From: Streptomyces longhuiensis
GTDB taxonomy: Bacteria > Actinomycetota > Actinomycetes > Streptomycetales > Streptomycetaceae
NCBI RefSeq assembly: GCF_020616555.1
Contig: NZ_CP085173.1
Coordinates: forward strand, 62,001-126,000
Length of the DNA stretch: 64,000 nucleotides
Direction of reading: 5' to 3'
Shown here: positions 17,496 through 25,890 of the stretch, in pieces
Layout of the letters: each line of letters opens with the position of its first letter
Position numbering within the stretch: position 1 is the first letter of the stretch
The notes under the pieces: generated by a model
Database searches by the model: none
Seen by the model: only the letters and a program-made list of their open reading frames with translations
What the model was told of the DNA's origin: nothing
Made by a program: the position numbers and the translations under genes

Positions 17496-18307
17496 GATGT
17501 CCTCACCTGCTCCTGCCGGTCTTGGGTCTTGAGTCTCCTGACGGTGCGCCGCCATCTCACGGCGGTCTGCGCATCGGCGACTCGGGGAAGGAAGCGCTTG
17601 AGGCGTACGGCGCGCCGGTCTTTGGGATGGGTGAGTATCAGGAAGCGTCCCTTGGCGACTGCGTCGACGACCTGCTCAGCCACCTGCTCCGCGGTCGGCT
17701 TGCCACGCTGGATCATGCGGTCGGCGCGCTCGGCCAACACGGGATCGGGACTGTGCAGCCCTGCTCTGAGGCTCGTGTTCACGAAGCCCGGGCAAACGAC
17801 GGTGGTGCGGATGCCGAAGGGGGCCAGCTCCTGACGGAGAGTCTCGGACAGGGAGATCACGGCCGCCTTCGACACGTTGTACGAGGCCATGCCGGGCATG
17901 TTCAACAGTCCTGCCAGGGCGGCGATGTTGACGATGTGTCCGCTTCTTTGCTGCTTGAACAGCGGCACAAAGGTACGACACCCGTGAACGACGCCCTTGA
18001 GGTTGATGTCGAGGATCCAGTCCCAGTCGTCGGCCTGAAGGCGTTCGACGCGTCCGACCGCGGTCACCCCGGCGTTGTTGACCAGCACGTCGAGACCGCC
18101 CCAGTGGTCCTCGCACCAGCGAAGGGCACGTTGCCAGTCGTTGTGGATGCGCACGTCCAGGCGGATGAACGAGACGGTTCCGGTGGGGAGTTCGGCTGGC
18201 TCGCTGCAGTCCGCGATCAGGACACGGTCCCCGGCAGCGGCATATCGCTGGGCCAGGGCCCGGCCCAGCCCGGAGGCTCCGCCGGTGATGAGGACACGCC
18301 TGCTCAC
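17492..18307 (-). CDS. Short-chain dehydrogenase/reductase
   Basis: 271 residues; TGGASGLG (8-15), VNNAGVTAVG, VNIAALAGLLNMPGMASYNV, catalytic YNVSK, and a basic C-terminal tail (KRFLPRVADAQTAVRWRRTV) that may contact membrane lipid. The GTG start overlaps the acyl-CoA dehydrogenase stop by four bases. It is paralogous to, but clearly different from, the next SDR, so two consecutive redox steps are likely. Confidence 0.9.
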   Translation of the reverse strand: MSRRVLITGGASGLGRALAQRYAAAGDRVLIADCSEPAELPTGTVSFIRLDVRIHNDWQRALRWCEDHWGGLDVLVNNAGVTAVGRVERLQADDWDWILDINLKGVVHGCRTFVPLFKQQRSGHIVNIAALAGLLNMPGMASYNVSKAAVISLSETLRQELAPFGIRTTVVCPGFVNTSLRAGLHSPDPVLAERADRMIQRGKPTAEQVAEQVVDAVAKGRFLILTHPKDRRAVRLKRFLPRVADAQTAVRWRRTVRRLKTQDRQEQVRTS

Positions 18308-19527
18308 CCTGTCTCCCGGGTGCCGTACCGGCCGAGTTCGGCCCGAGCAATGACACCGAGGTGCACCTCGTCGGGGCCGTCGGCCAGACGCAGCGCACGG
18401 GCGGCGGCCATGGCGGAAGCGAGCGGGAAGTCGTCGGACAGGCCGGCGCCGCCGTGGAGCTGGATCGCCATGTCGATCACCTCGCAGGCCATCGTCGGGA
18501 CAGCGGCCTTGACCTGTGACAACTCGCTGATGGCGGCGGCCGCCCCGGCGGTGTCCAGCAGCCAGGCGGCATGCAGGACCTGGAGCCGCGCCTGATTGAT
18601 CGCAATCCTGGCCTTCGCGATGCGTTCGCGGGTGCCCCCCAGATTGGTGAGCGGCTTACCGAAGGCGGTGCGGGACGCGGAACGGCGGCAGGCCAGCTCC
18701 AGGGCGTTCTCGGCGAGCCCGATCAGCCGCATGCAATGGTGGATACGGCCTGGGCCGAGCCTGCCCTGGGCGATCTCGAAGCCACGGCCGGGGCCGGCGA
18801 TCACCGCGTCGAGCGGCAGTCGCACGTCGGAGAAGGACACCTCGCCGTGGCCGTAGGGCTCGTCGAAGTAGCCGTATACCGGCAGCATCCGCTCGACCCG
18901 CACACCCGGGGTGTCAAGAGGCACCAGCACCATGGAGTGCCGGGCGTGGCGCGGCGCCTCAGGGTCGGTGAGCCCCATGAAGACGACGAACCGGCAGTCC
19001 GGGTGCCCGATTCCGGTGCTCCACCACTTGCGGCCGTTGAGGACGATGGTGTCCCCGTCGACGACGGCGGTCGCAGCCATGTTGGCCGCGTCGGAGGAGG
19101 CCACTTCAGGCTCGGTCATGCAGAAGGCCGAGCGGATCTCGCCGCGCAAGAGCGGCTCCATCCAGCGGCGGCGCTGCTCGTCACTGCCGTAGTGCAGCAG
19201 GACCTCTGCGTTTCCGGTGTCGGGCGCGTTGCAGTTGAAGATCTCCGGGGCGATCAGCGAGCGACCCATGAGCTCGGCCAGCGGCGCGTACTCGACGTTG
19301 GTCAGGCCGGCGCCGTAGGTGCTGTCGGGCAGGAACAGGTTCCACAGCCCTGCCGCCTTGGCCTTCGCCTTGAGCTCATCGATCACCGACGGCACGGATG
19401 CCCAGCGGTCCTGCTGGGCCCGAAGGGCAGTGAAGTACTCCTGCTCACGGGGCAGGACCTCTGACGTCATGAAAGCGTCGACACGCTCGATGTACCCGCG
19501 TGCCTTTGGCGAGTGTCCGAAGTCCAT
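18304..19527 (-). CDS. Acyl-CoA dehydrogenase
   Basis: 407 residues, full length. Signatures: FCMTEPEVASSDAANMAATA (FAD/substrate region), RKWWSTGIGHPDCRF, IAKARIAINQARLQ and the late VIDMAIQLHGGAGLSDDFPL with the flavin-contact QLHGG. First gene of a five-cistron coupled operon; GGAAG lies 6 bases before the ATG. This type is close to ACAD11-like enzymes, which work with an APH-type kinase, and such a kinase is encoded three genes downstream. A TetR operator half-overlaps the leader at 19541-19559. Confidence 0.92.
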   Translation of the reverse strand: MDFGHSPKARGYIERVDAFMTSEVLPREQEYFTALRAQQDRWASVPSVIDELKAKAKAAGLWNLFLPDSTYGAGLTNVEYAPLAELMGRSLIAPEIFNCNAPDTGNAEVLLHYGSDEQRRRWMEPLLRGEIRSAFCMTEPEVASSDAANMAATAVVDGDTIVLNGRKWWSTGIGHPDCRFVVFMGLTDPEAPRHARHSMVLVPLDTPGVRVERMLPVYGYFDEPYGHGEVSFSDVRLPLDAVIAGPGRGFEIAQGRLGPGRIHHCMRLIGLAENALELACRRSASRTAFGKPLTNLGGTRERIAKARIAINQARLQVLHAAWLLDTAGAAAAISELSQVKAAVPTMACEVIDMAIQLHGGAGLSDDFPLASAMAAARALRLADGPDEVHLGVIARAELGRYGTRETG

Positions 19528-19540
19528 AGTTCTTCCATCC

Positions 19541-19559
19541 TGTCGAGCAATGCTCAGTA
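19541..19559. promoter_or_regulatory. TetR operator ahead of the acyl-CoA dehydrogenase operon
   Basis: TGTCGAGCAATGCTCAGTA, a palindrome around GAGCA-A-TGCTC, 14 bases upstream of the ACAD start. It matches the operator before the tetR gene (20216-20242) in TGTCGAGCA-W-TGCTCA. Confidence 0.75.
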
Positions 19560-19602
19560 ATCGAGGCGGACGTGCGCCGGGCAGTGTCCTGTCCGGTGCA
19601 CG

Positions 19603-20202
19603 TCAGTGTTGCCTGATGGCGAACCGTTCCGTGACCTGCTCCAGGTTGCTCACGAGCAGATCGATCAGGTCGGCCGTGGTGACGACGTCGTCGGTGGCGC
19701 TGATGGCCATCTCCTCCGCCATGGCCAGCCAGCCGCGCACGGCCAACCGGTGCAACGGTGCAGGGGTGTCGATGCCTGCGGCCTCCAGCACTCGGTCGGT
19801 CAGCGCGCGGCGGTTGTCCTCGAAGACTTCCAGCACCAGTTCGTCGCCGCCCGCGGCGGCACGCACGACGGCCACGTAGTTGCTCTTGCGGCGCTGCACG
19901 AACGACACGAACCCGTCGACGATCCCGCGCACCCGTTCCGTCGGCGTGCCCTCTTGTGGCGCCTTGGCGTGCAGCAGCAGCCGGCGCCCGCCCGCCTGCA
20001 CCACCGCGACGTAGTAGTCCCGCTTGGTCGGGAAGTAGTGGAAGAGCAGCCCACGGGAGATGCCCGCCTCGGCGGCCACCTCGTCGATGGACATCTCATG
20101 GATGGGGCGCGTGGTGAGCAGACGCAGGCCGATATTGATCAGCTGTGTCCGGCGCTCCTCCGGCCTCAGCCGCACGCGGGCCGGTACGGACTTCGCGGTC
20201 AT
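19603..20202 (-). CDS. TetR-family regulator of the acyl-CoA dehydrogenase operon
   Basis: 199 residues from the ATG at 20202 (MTAKSVPARVRLRPEERR). DNA-binding domain residues 14-60, with MSIDEVAAEAGISRGLLFHY and FPTKRDYYVAV. The C-terminal domain is helical. Same strand as the ACAD operon, 75 bases upstream of it. One operator lies before its own gene and one in the gap to ACAD, so it probably represses both and is released by an acyl-CoA or related effector. Confidence 0.9.
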   Translation of the reverse strand: MTAKSVPARVRLRPEERRTQLINIGLRLLTTRPIHEMSIDEVAAEAGISRGLLFHYFPTKRDYYVAVVQAGGRRLLLHAKAPQEGTPTERVRGIVDGFVSFVQRRKSNYVAVVRAAAGGDELVLEVFEDNRRALTDRVLEAAGIDTPAPLHRLAVRGWLAMAEEMAISATDDVVTTADLIDLLVSNLEQVTERFAIRQH

Positions 20203-20215
20203 GGTCGCCGACCCT

Positions 20216-20242
20216 AGCTTGTTGAGCAATGCTCGACAAGCT
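20216..20242. promoter_or_regulatory. TetR autoregulatory operator
   Basis: 27-bp near-perfect palindrome: AGCTTGTTGAGCA (20216-20228), central A, TGCTCGACAAGCT (20230-20242), 12 of 13 pairs matching, 13 bases before the tetR start. It shares the GAGCA-W-TGCTC core with 19541-19559. Confidence 0.8.
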
Positions 20243-20599
20243 GGGGCGGCGCCTGCCGGTACGGACACCGCACGGTCGGCTCCCTCATGCAGGCGCTGCA
20301 CACATTGGTCTTGCTCTCGCATTCCGGCAGGTCTGCGCTCGGCCGCCGCGCGGACTGCGTCCTCGATGGCGCCCAGCCCTCATGAGAGCAAAGGGGCAGG
20401 GCCGCGTCTCTTGTACCGCCCGGGGTGGTGACCTCCCGCTCACGCAGGTCGGCCGAGGTGGTGCCGGCGGCACGGTGGCAGCTGCTGAGGCTTGGGTGCC
20501 TGGGGTGGCACGGCAGGGTTTCGCCGGTGAATCCCACACTCGCCTTCGCCCCAGCGTGCGCGAGGAATTGCACGCAGACCGCGCCTGCGCAATAGGAGG
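20243..20599. other. Intergenic, nothing recognised
   Basis: Between tetR and the esterase terminator; frames on both strands carry no recognisable domain. Confidence 0.45.
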
Positions 20600-20638
20600 C
20601 CCTGCGGCCCGGGCATTGGTGCCGCCCGGGCCGCAGGG
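20600..20638 (-). terminator. Terminator of the esterase gene
   Basis: Perfect 15-bp GC-rich stem (20600-20614 with 20624-20638), 9-base loop, 15 bases past the esterase stop. It lacks a T-run. Confidence 0.75.
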
Positions 20639-20653
20639 TGAGGGGATGGATGG

Positions 20654-21616
20654 TTACACGGCGCCGAGAGCGGTACGCAGGGTGGCGACGGCCTGGTTGA
20701 TCGCGGCTTCGGCGGCATGGGTCTCTCGCAGGGCGTTGAGCATGACGAAGTCATGAATGACACCCTGGTAGCGCACGGCAGTGACCGGGACGCCGGCCTG
20801 GCGGAGCTTGCGGGCGTAGGCCTCGCCCTCGTCGCGCAGCACGTCGGCCTCGGCGGTGATGACCAGGGCCGGGGGCAGTCCTTGGAGCTGGTCGGTGGTT
20901 GCGCGCAGCGGTGAGGCGGTGATCTCTGCCCGCTGGTTCTCGTCGGTGGTGTATTGGTCCCAGAACCACTGCATGGCGTCGCGGCGCAGGAAGTACCCTT
21001 CCGCAAACTGGTGGTAGGAGCCGGTGTCGAAGGCCGCGTCGGTCACCGGATAGAACAGCACCTGCTGGGCCAGCGGTACGTCGCCGCGCTCCTTGGCCAT
21101 CAGTGTCAGCGCGATGGACATGTTGCCGCCGACGGAGTCGCCGGCCACCGCGATGCGGGTGGCGTCCAGGCCCTTGGCCGCGCCCTCGCGGACGATCCAC
21201 TGGGCGACGGTGTAGTTCTGCTCGATGGCGAGCGGGTAGCGGGCCTCGGGAGACAGGTCGTACTCGGGGAAGACCACAGCCGCCCCGGCGCCGACCGCCA
21301 GTTCGCGCACGAGTCGATCGTGCGTGTGGGCGTTGCCGAAGACCCAGCCAGCGCCGTGGATGTAGAGGATCACTGGCAGGGTCCCGGCGGAGGCCGGCCG
21401 GACGATGCGGGCCCGGACCGATCCGGTGGGGCCGCCCTGGACGGTGACCCATTCTTCGACGATCTCCGGCTTGCCGATCTCGCCGGACTGCACCTCGTCG
21501 ACAGCCTTGCGGCCCTCGGCCGGACCGAGGTCGAAGAGGTACGGCGGGTTCGCTGTGGCCTCGGCGAAGGCGGCGGCGGCCGGCTCCAGCACCGGGCGGA
21601 TAGCGGACTCGGACAT
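20654..21616 (-). CDS. Alpha/beta hydrolase, HSL-type esterase
   Basis: 320 residues of the hormone-sensitive-lipase family. Oxyanion motif HGAGW (87-91), nucleophile elbow GDSVGGN (Ser161), EADVLRDEG with catalytic Asp258, GVIHDF with His288. Cytosolic, no signal peptide; short-chain ester hydrolysis expected. Divergent from a MarR/OhrR-like regulator across a palindromic region. A frameshifted second copy of its C-terminal third lies at 4340-4684. Confidence 0.92.
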   Translation of the reverse strand: MSESAIRPVLEPAAAAFAEATANPPYLFDLGPAEGRKAVDEVQSGEIGKPEIVEEWVTVQGGPTGSVRARIVRPASAGTLPVILYIHGAGWVFGNAHTHDRLVRELAVGAGAAVVFPEYDLSPEARYPLAIEQNYTVAQWIVREGAAKGLDATRIAVAGDSVGGNMSIALTLMAKERGDVPLAQQVLFYPVTDAAFDTGSYHQFAEGYFLRRDAMQWFWDQYTTDENQRAEITASPLRATTDQLQGLPPALVITAEADVLRDEGEAYARKLRQAGVPVTAVRYQGVIHDFVMLNALRETHAAEAAINQAVATLRTALGAV

Positions 21617-21686
21617 GAATGCTCCTCATGGGTCGTGCCGGCGGCCAGGGTGGCCGTCCGGCGGGACGAGAAGAAAAGTACCGCCC

Positions 21687-21725
21687 GATTAGATCGCGCG
21701 CAACTAAGTCGTGCACGATCTAATC
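21687..21725. promoter_or_regulatory. Inverted-repeat operator between esterase and marR
   Basis: GATTAGATCG (21687-21696) and CGATCTAATC (21716-21725) are perfect inverted arms; between them TTGCGCGC-like and GTGCAC sequence gives inner symmetry. It is the only strong repeat in the divergent region, so it is the likely MarR binding site. Confidence 0.65.
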
Positions 21726-21787
21726 GCGGACGCTCGGAATGATAGAGTGGGGCCTTTGCCGATCGTTTCGACGTTAGGACCGCAGTC

Positions 21788-22234
21788 ATGGACCACTCCG
21801 AAGAGCAGGGCTCACTCCTGCTCCAGGACCAGCTGTGCTTCGCCCTGTACGCCGCCTCACGATCGGTCACCACGCGCTACCGGCCGCTGCTGGAGGAGCT
21901 GGAGCTGACCTACCCTCAGTACCTGGTCATGCTGGTGCTGTGGGACCAGGACTCGGTCGCCGTCCGCGAACTGGGAGCCGCACTCCAGCTCGAGTCCAGC
22001 ACCCTCTCCCCTCTCCTCAAGCGCCTGGAATCCAGCGGCCTGATCCACCGCCAGCGGAGCGCTGACGACGAACGCTCCGTCACCATCCGCCTCACCCAGG
22101 CCGGTACGGATCTCCGCGAGAAGGCCCGCACCGTCCCCCTGGCCATCGGCCAGGCCATGGGCCTGACCCCCGAGCAGGACGCCACCGCCAAACACCTACT
22201 CCGCCTGCTCACCGCGAACGTCAATCACAGCTGA
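21788..22234 (+). CDS. MarR-family regulator, OhrR-like
   Basis: 148 residues, one winged-helix domain. QLCFALYAASR places a cysteine at residue 17, the position of the peroxide-sensing Cys of OhrR; the wing region is SADDERSVTIRLTQAG. No other cysteine is present, which fits the one-Cys OhrR type. Divergent from the esterase gene rather than an ohr peroxidase, so the effector may be an organic peroxide or another electrophile (inference). Confidence 0.88.
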   Translation: MDHSEEQGSLLLQDQLCFALYAASRSVTTRYRPLLEELELTYPQYLVMLVLWDQDSVAVRELGAALQLESSTLSPLLKRLESSGLIHRQRSADDERSVTIRLTQAGTDLREKARTVPLAIGQAMGLTPEQDATAKHLLRLLTANVNHS

Positions 22235-22473
22235 CCTCACCAGGTAGGCCGACAGAGCCGGCGGCACCGCCAGCCCTGAGCGCGAGCCGGGTAGCGGCTC
22301 TCTGAGCCAACCCCGCCCGGTGCGGCACCACCGAACCGGACACTGCACTTTGGGTGAACTCGCCCTGATCACTGGGCAGTTCAGTCAAGGCCTCTGCCAC
22401 CGCCTCGCGCACGGCGGACAGCAGCTCCTGCGCCGCCTGAGGTCCGGATCCGCTCATGCGGCAACGGGCGCTG

Positions 22474-22700
22474 TTAGCGATGGGTGATCCAGCCGGTGGT
22501 TGAATCCTGGTCGATAGCGTCAGGGATGGTGGTACCACGGAACCCGAAGCGGTCGACGAGGGCGCCGATCAGGCCGGGGACGCGCGCGAAGAGAACATGA
22601 GCCTTGGGACTACGAGCACGGCGGTGCGATGCTCGATGCCGGTGACGGTGACTTCTACGGCATCGTCGAGCGGGAGCCTCTTCCACAGGCCCTTCCGGTT
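22474..22700 (-). pseudogene. Frameshifted hypothetical remnant
   Basis: PLDDAVEVTVTGIEHRTAVL-VVP in one frame continues in the next as KAHVLFARVPGLIGALVDRF and ends WITHR at a TAA. The shift lies near 22605. Family not recognised. Confidence 0.35.
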
Positions 22701-22835
22701 GCCGCCCCGGGAGGGTGTTACCGGCCGCGTAGGCCGGGTTCCACGCACCATGGTCGCCACCGTTGTGGCGCCCGTGCAGGGCCCCCGTCCCGGCCCCGGA
22801 TCCCCAACACCGTCGGAGCGCCATCAGGACCAGAG

Positions 22836-23845
22836 TCAGCCCAAGAGCGCCGACAGACGATCAAAGCCCCCACGGGCGCAGATGGTTGGCCTCTCACCGT
22901 CCGCACGAGGTAGCGGCTGCCTCTTCGGAACCCGCCTGGAGATTCCGGCAAGGAATAGCGGGCGCGGGGGCATCGGGGTGGTTGTTAATCCAGGAAAGGC
23001 CTCCGAGGTCGAGGCGGGAGCGGAGCGACGCACGGTGACGGCGGGACTGTGCAGGTAACTTGCTTCGTTGACCCAGCTCCAGATGAGGGCCTCGCCGACG
23101 TTCAGGTCGCCGGTGGCACCCCGCTGTTCGAGCCCGGGGATTCCGGCGCACAGTTCCACCCAGGTGCCCCGTGAGAGCCGCCAGGTGGCCATGGTGCGGC
23201 GGCGGCGCGCGTATTCGACCCGGGGCTCCTGTTCGTCCAGCATGCGGGCGACATCGTCGACTGCCCGTTCGAAAGCGGGCCACAGGCCGGCCTGTTCCAA
23301 CGGCTGGCCCAGCACGTTGATCGTCTGGACCGCGCTGCTCGCGGGGATGCCCAGGCCGGCGGCGCACATTCGCCAGCTCTGCCCGCTGATCAACTCGGCA
23401 AGCCTGAGCGAGCCAGCCCAGCGCAGATGCCGCTCCACGTGCGACGTGACCCTGGCGAGTTGGTGGGTAAGGGGCTCCAGATGCTCGGCGTACCAGTCCC
23501 TGGGAAACAGCGGTGGGATCTCGTCAACGCGATAGCGGTGCGGCTGCGGAGTCGTACGCAGGGCGTCTCGTCATGGTCACGCCGAGGCGTGAAGATTTCC
23601 GAGATGCGGAATGCAGAACCAGGTTCAAGACGGAGTCGATGAATCGATTCTGCGCTCAATTCGAGCTGGCGATCACATAAATGCGCAGGCGTGGACGAGC
23701 ACACTTTCGAGGGAATGGTCTGTAGCTCAGTGGGCAGGAACCGTATCAGAGCGGCGAGTTGAGGTGCGTACCCCAACTCGTCCATGTTGAGGCGGGCGTG
23801 GCGGGTGACCCTCAGCCTGTACTGATGTGCCAAGAAGACTCAGTA
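22836..23845 (-). pseudogene. Frameshifted hypothetical protein gene
   Basis: First part HQYRLRVTRHARLNMDELGY and onward (MDELGYAPQLAALIRFLP) reads from a frame that begins right after a TGA. A frameshift near 23565 moves to EIPPLFPRDWYAEHLEPLTH, then ERHLRWAGSLRLAELISGQS and LCAGIPGLEQRG. Together about 300 codons of one Trp- and Leu-rich protein, not assigned to a family. Its position among insertion sequences suggests mobile-element cargo, but this is a guess. Confidence 0.5.
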
Positions 23846-23924
23846 TCTCGCGGGGTGAGGTGCCGTCGGTAGTTGGCAAAAGACCAGGTCATCGGCGACC
23901 CGAAGTGTCACCTAGCGGCAGTGG

Positions 23925-24086
23925 TCACAGCTCGAAGGTCAGAAAGCCGGGGATGGTGACCTTCTCGTCGCCCTTGGCGACGATCTCGCCGACGGTCTCG
24001 GCGAACGCGGCCAGCACGGCGTCGGCGTCCTTGCGGGTCACCTCGGCGCGGTCGGCCAGCGTAGCCACCAGGTCACTGCGGTTCAT
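23925..24086 (-). pseudogene. Truncated HU-family histone-like gene
   Basis: 53 codons: MNRSDLVATLADRAEVTRKD through GEIVAKGDEKVTIPGFLTFE, then Leu and stop. This is the dimerisation half of HU; the DNA-binding arm (about 40 residues) is missing. GGAGAG precedes the ATG, so the 5' side is intact. An IS5-type element sits 47 bases upstream of the start and may separate it from its promoter. Confidence 0.8.
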
Positions 24087-24133
24087 TCGACTCTCCGTAT
24101 CTCGTTGCGTCCTGGCCGCCGGGCGACCGGGAC

Positions 24134-25211
24134 TAGGGCCTGTGTGAGGTTGTGATCAGTTGCTGGTTCTTCCCTCTTGGTGGGGTGGAACCCGGTAGGA
24201 ATTGGGCGTGACGCGCAAGCAACTCACTGATGCTCAGTGGAAGTTCATCGAGCCTTACCTGCCGATCGGCAGGTTCGGCCCGTACCCCGAACGACTACGG
24301 GAACAGTTCGAGGGGATGATCTGGCGGCTCCGCTCCAGTGGCCAGTGGCGGGAGATGCCCTCGGAGTTCGGCCCTTGGGCCACGGTCTACGGGCGCTTCC
24401 GCGTCTGGCGGGACGTCGGCGTCTTCACAGCCCTGCTGGAAGGCCTCATCGCAGAGGCCGCCCCGCGCCGGCAGAACAGACCTGTCGCTGGTCAGCGTGG
24501 ACTCCACCACTGCCCGCGCCCACCACGACGCCGCCGGGATGCACGTCGCCAAGGACCTCATGGAGGCCCTGGAGAAAGCTGCGCGCGAGCAGGAGAAGGC
24601 CCGGCAAAAAAGGGGCGGACCGGAGGAACAGAACGGACAGGCCGAGCGTCGACGCGTCCGACGCAGACACAAGCTCCGCCTGAAGCAAGCTCAGCTCGGC
24701 CGATCCCGGGGCGGCCTGACCAGCAAGGTCCACCTTGCCGCTGACCGCAAATGCCGTCCGCTCGCGTTCGTCCTGACCGCCGGACAGGCCGCGGACAGTC
24801 CCCACTTCATGTCCGTGCTCGAGGCAGTACGGATCCGCCTCCCCGTCGGCCGCCCCCGAACCCGGCCCGACGCGGTCGCCGCGGATAAGGCCTACTCATC
24901 TCGCGGCAACCGCGCCTACCTGCGCAAACGCAACATCAAGGCAGTCATCCCGGAGAAGAAGGACCAGGCCGCCAACCGGAAGAAGAAGGGCTCCAGAGGC
25001 GGCCGGCCCGTCAGCCACGACACCGACCTCTACAAGGAACGGAACACGGTCGAGCGTCTGATCAACAAGCTGAAGGCCTGGCGGGGCATCGCCACACGCT
25101 ACGACAAGGCCCCCGAAAGCTACCTCGCCGGACTCCACCTCCGCGCCACAATGATCTGGATCGATGACCTCTTGAAAGCCGCTGACTGATCACAACCTCA
25201 CACAGGCCCTA
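24134..25211 (+). mobile_element. IS5-family element with perfect 25-bp ends
   Basis: Inverted repeats beginning GGGCCTGTGTGAGGTTGTGA at 24136-24160 and 25185-25209 are identical over 25 bases. They are flanked by TA on both sides (24134-24135, 25210-25211), the presumed target duplication. The 1074-bp interior carries a transposase split over two frames. The perfect ends suggest a recent insertion. Confidence 0.9.
24208..25189 (+). CDS. IS5-family transposase in two overlapping frames
   Basis: The first frame starts at GTG 24208 (VTRKQLTDAQWKFIEPYLP, with GTAGGA upstream) and covers the N-terminal domain to EAAPRRQ. The catalytic part continues in the +1 frame from about 24470 (TDLSLVSVDSTTARAHHDAA) to 25189. 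DDE residues lie in VDSTTARAHH, AADKAYSSRG and KERNTVERLINKLK. In this subgroup the product may come from ribosomal frameshifting, or a one-base change may have broken it. Confidence 0.8.
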
Positions 25212-25461
25212 ACCGTGAGCCATCCTGCCACCCGGCACTGACAACGCCTGGAAGGCGTTTTGCGGGGGCATCCCTCCTGGCTCTGGACGGGGCGAGTCAC
25301 CGCGGCAGCACCGTGATGGTTGGTCAACTCGTCGACGCTTCGCGTCCCCTTGGACACCTGCTGCTGAACCACGACTCAGCCCGCATCCAGCGCGGCTCGG
25401 CAGCACGAGATCCCGCGGAGCCATCGGAGTGCCTGGTTGGGGACGGAAAGCCCTGAGCGGT

Positions 25462-25680
25462 TCAGCCCGCCGCGGTGCCTCGCTCGGCGTCTCCACGGCG
25501 GTGCCGTCCCTCATGCTCAGAGCGGGCCGCGTCGAGCAGGCGTCGCCAGGAGCTCACCGTGGGCCGGCGCCGCAGCAGAGCGGGCCGTTCCCTGTCCGTG
25601 GTGCCGCCCCAGATGCCGTGCTCGATGCGAGCGTCGAGGGCGTAGGAGAGGCATTCGATCGACGAGCCAGGAGCCGGGCA
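25462..25680 (-). pseudogene. WhiB-like regulator, C-terminal remnant
   Basis: ECLSYALDARIEHGIWGGTT then DRERPALLRRR is the conserved G-W-G turn and basic tail of WhiB-like iron-sulfur proteins. Only two of the four cluster cysteines remain (SCP...EC, with abnormal spacing), and the N-terminal part is gone. Stop at 25462. Confidence 0.7.
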
Positions 25681-25844
25681 GCTTCGGCCCCGCCGGTGTG
25701 AGTACGCCCGAACCGCCCGCCGTCGATGACCAATCGCGTGTCAGCCGGCGCGATCGCTTCGGCGGCCTCATCCACCAATACACGCAGGTCGCATGAGGTG
25801 ACAAAGTCTTCGGCACGCACAGGTCGGGACTGAGTTCCGCCCTG

Positions 25845-25882
25845 CGACGGAGCCCCACCGGACTTCCGGTGGGGCTCCGTCG
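25845..25882 (-). terminator. Terminator of the GMC oxidoreductase operon
   Basis: Perfect 18-bp arms 25845-25862 and 25865-25882, immediately after the GMC stop codon at 25891. Confidence 0.8.
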
Positions 25883-25890
25883 CGGCATCC

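Noticed and set aside
22221..22457. A 78-codon minus-strand frame MSGSGPQAAQELLSAVREAV
   Set aside because: Short, no Shine-Dalgarno, abuts the marR stop, and the second half is low-complexity Ala/Gly/Arg.
23708..23740. GTAGCTCAGTGGGCAG resembling the D-arm of a tRNA
   Set aside because: No acceptor or T-arm sequence follows, and the bases fall inside a readable protein remnant on the other strand. No tRNA cloverleaf can be drawn.
25554..25820. A minus-strand frame beginning MRAEDFVTSCDLRVLVDEAA
   Set aside because: Its first 40 codons look protein-like, but it runs out of frame across the WhiB remnant and matches no family I recognise; too weak to list as a gene.
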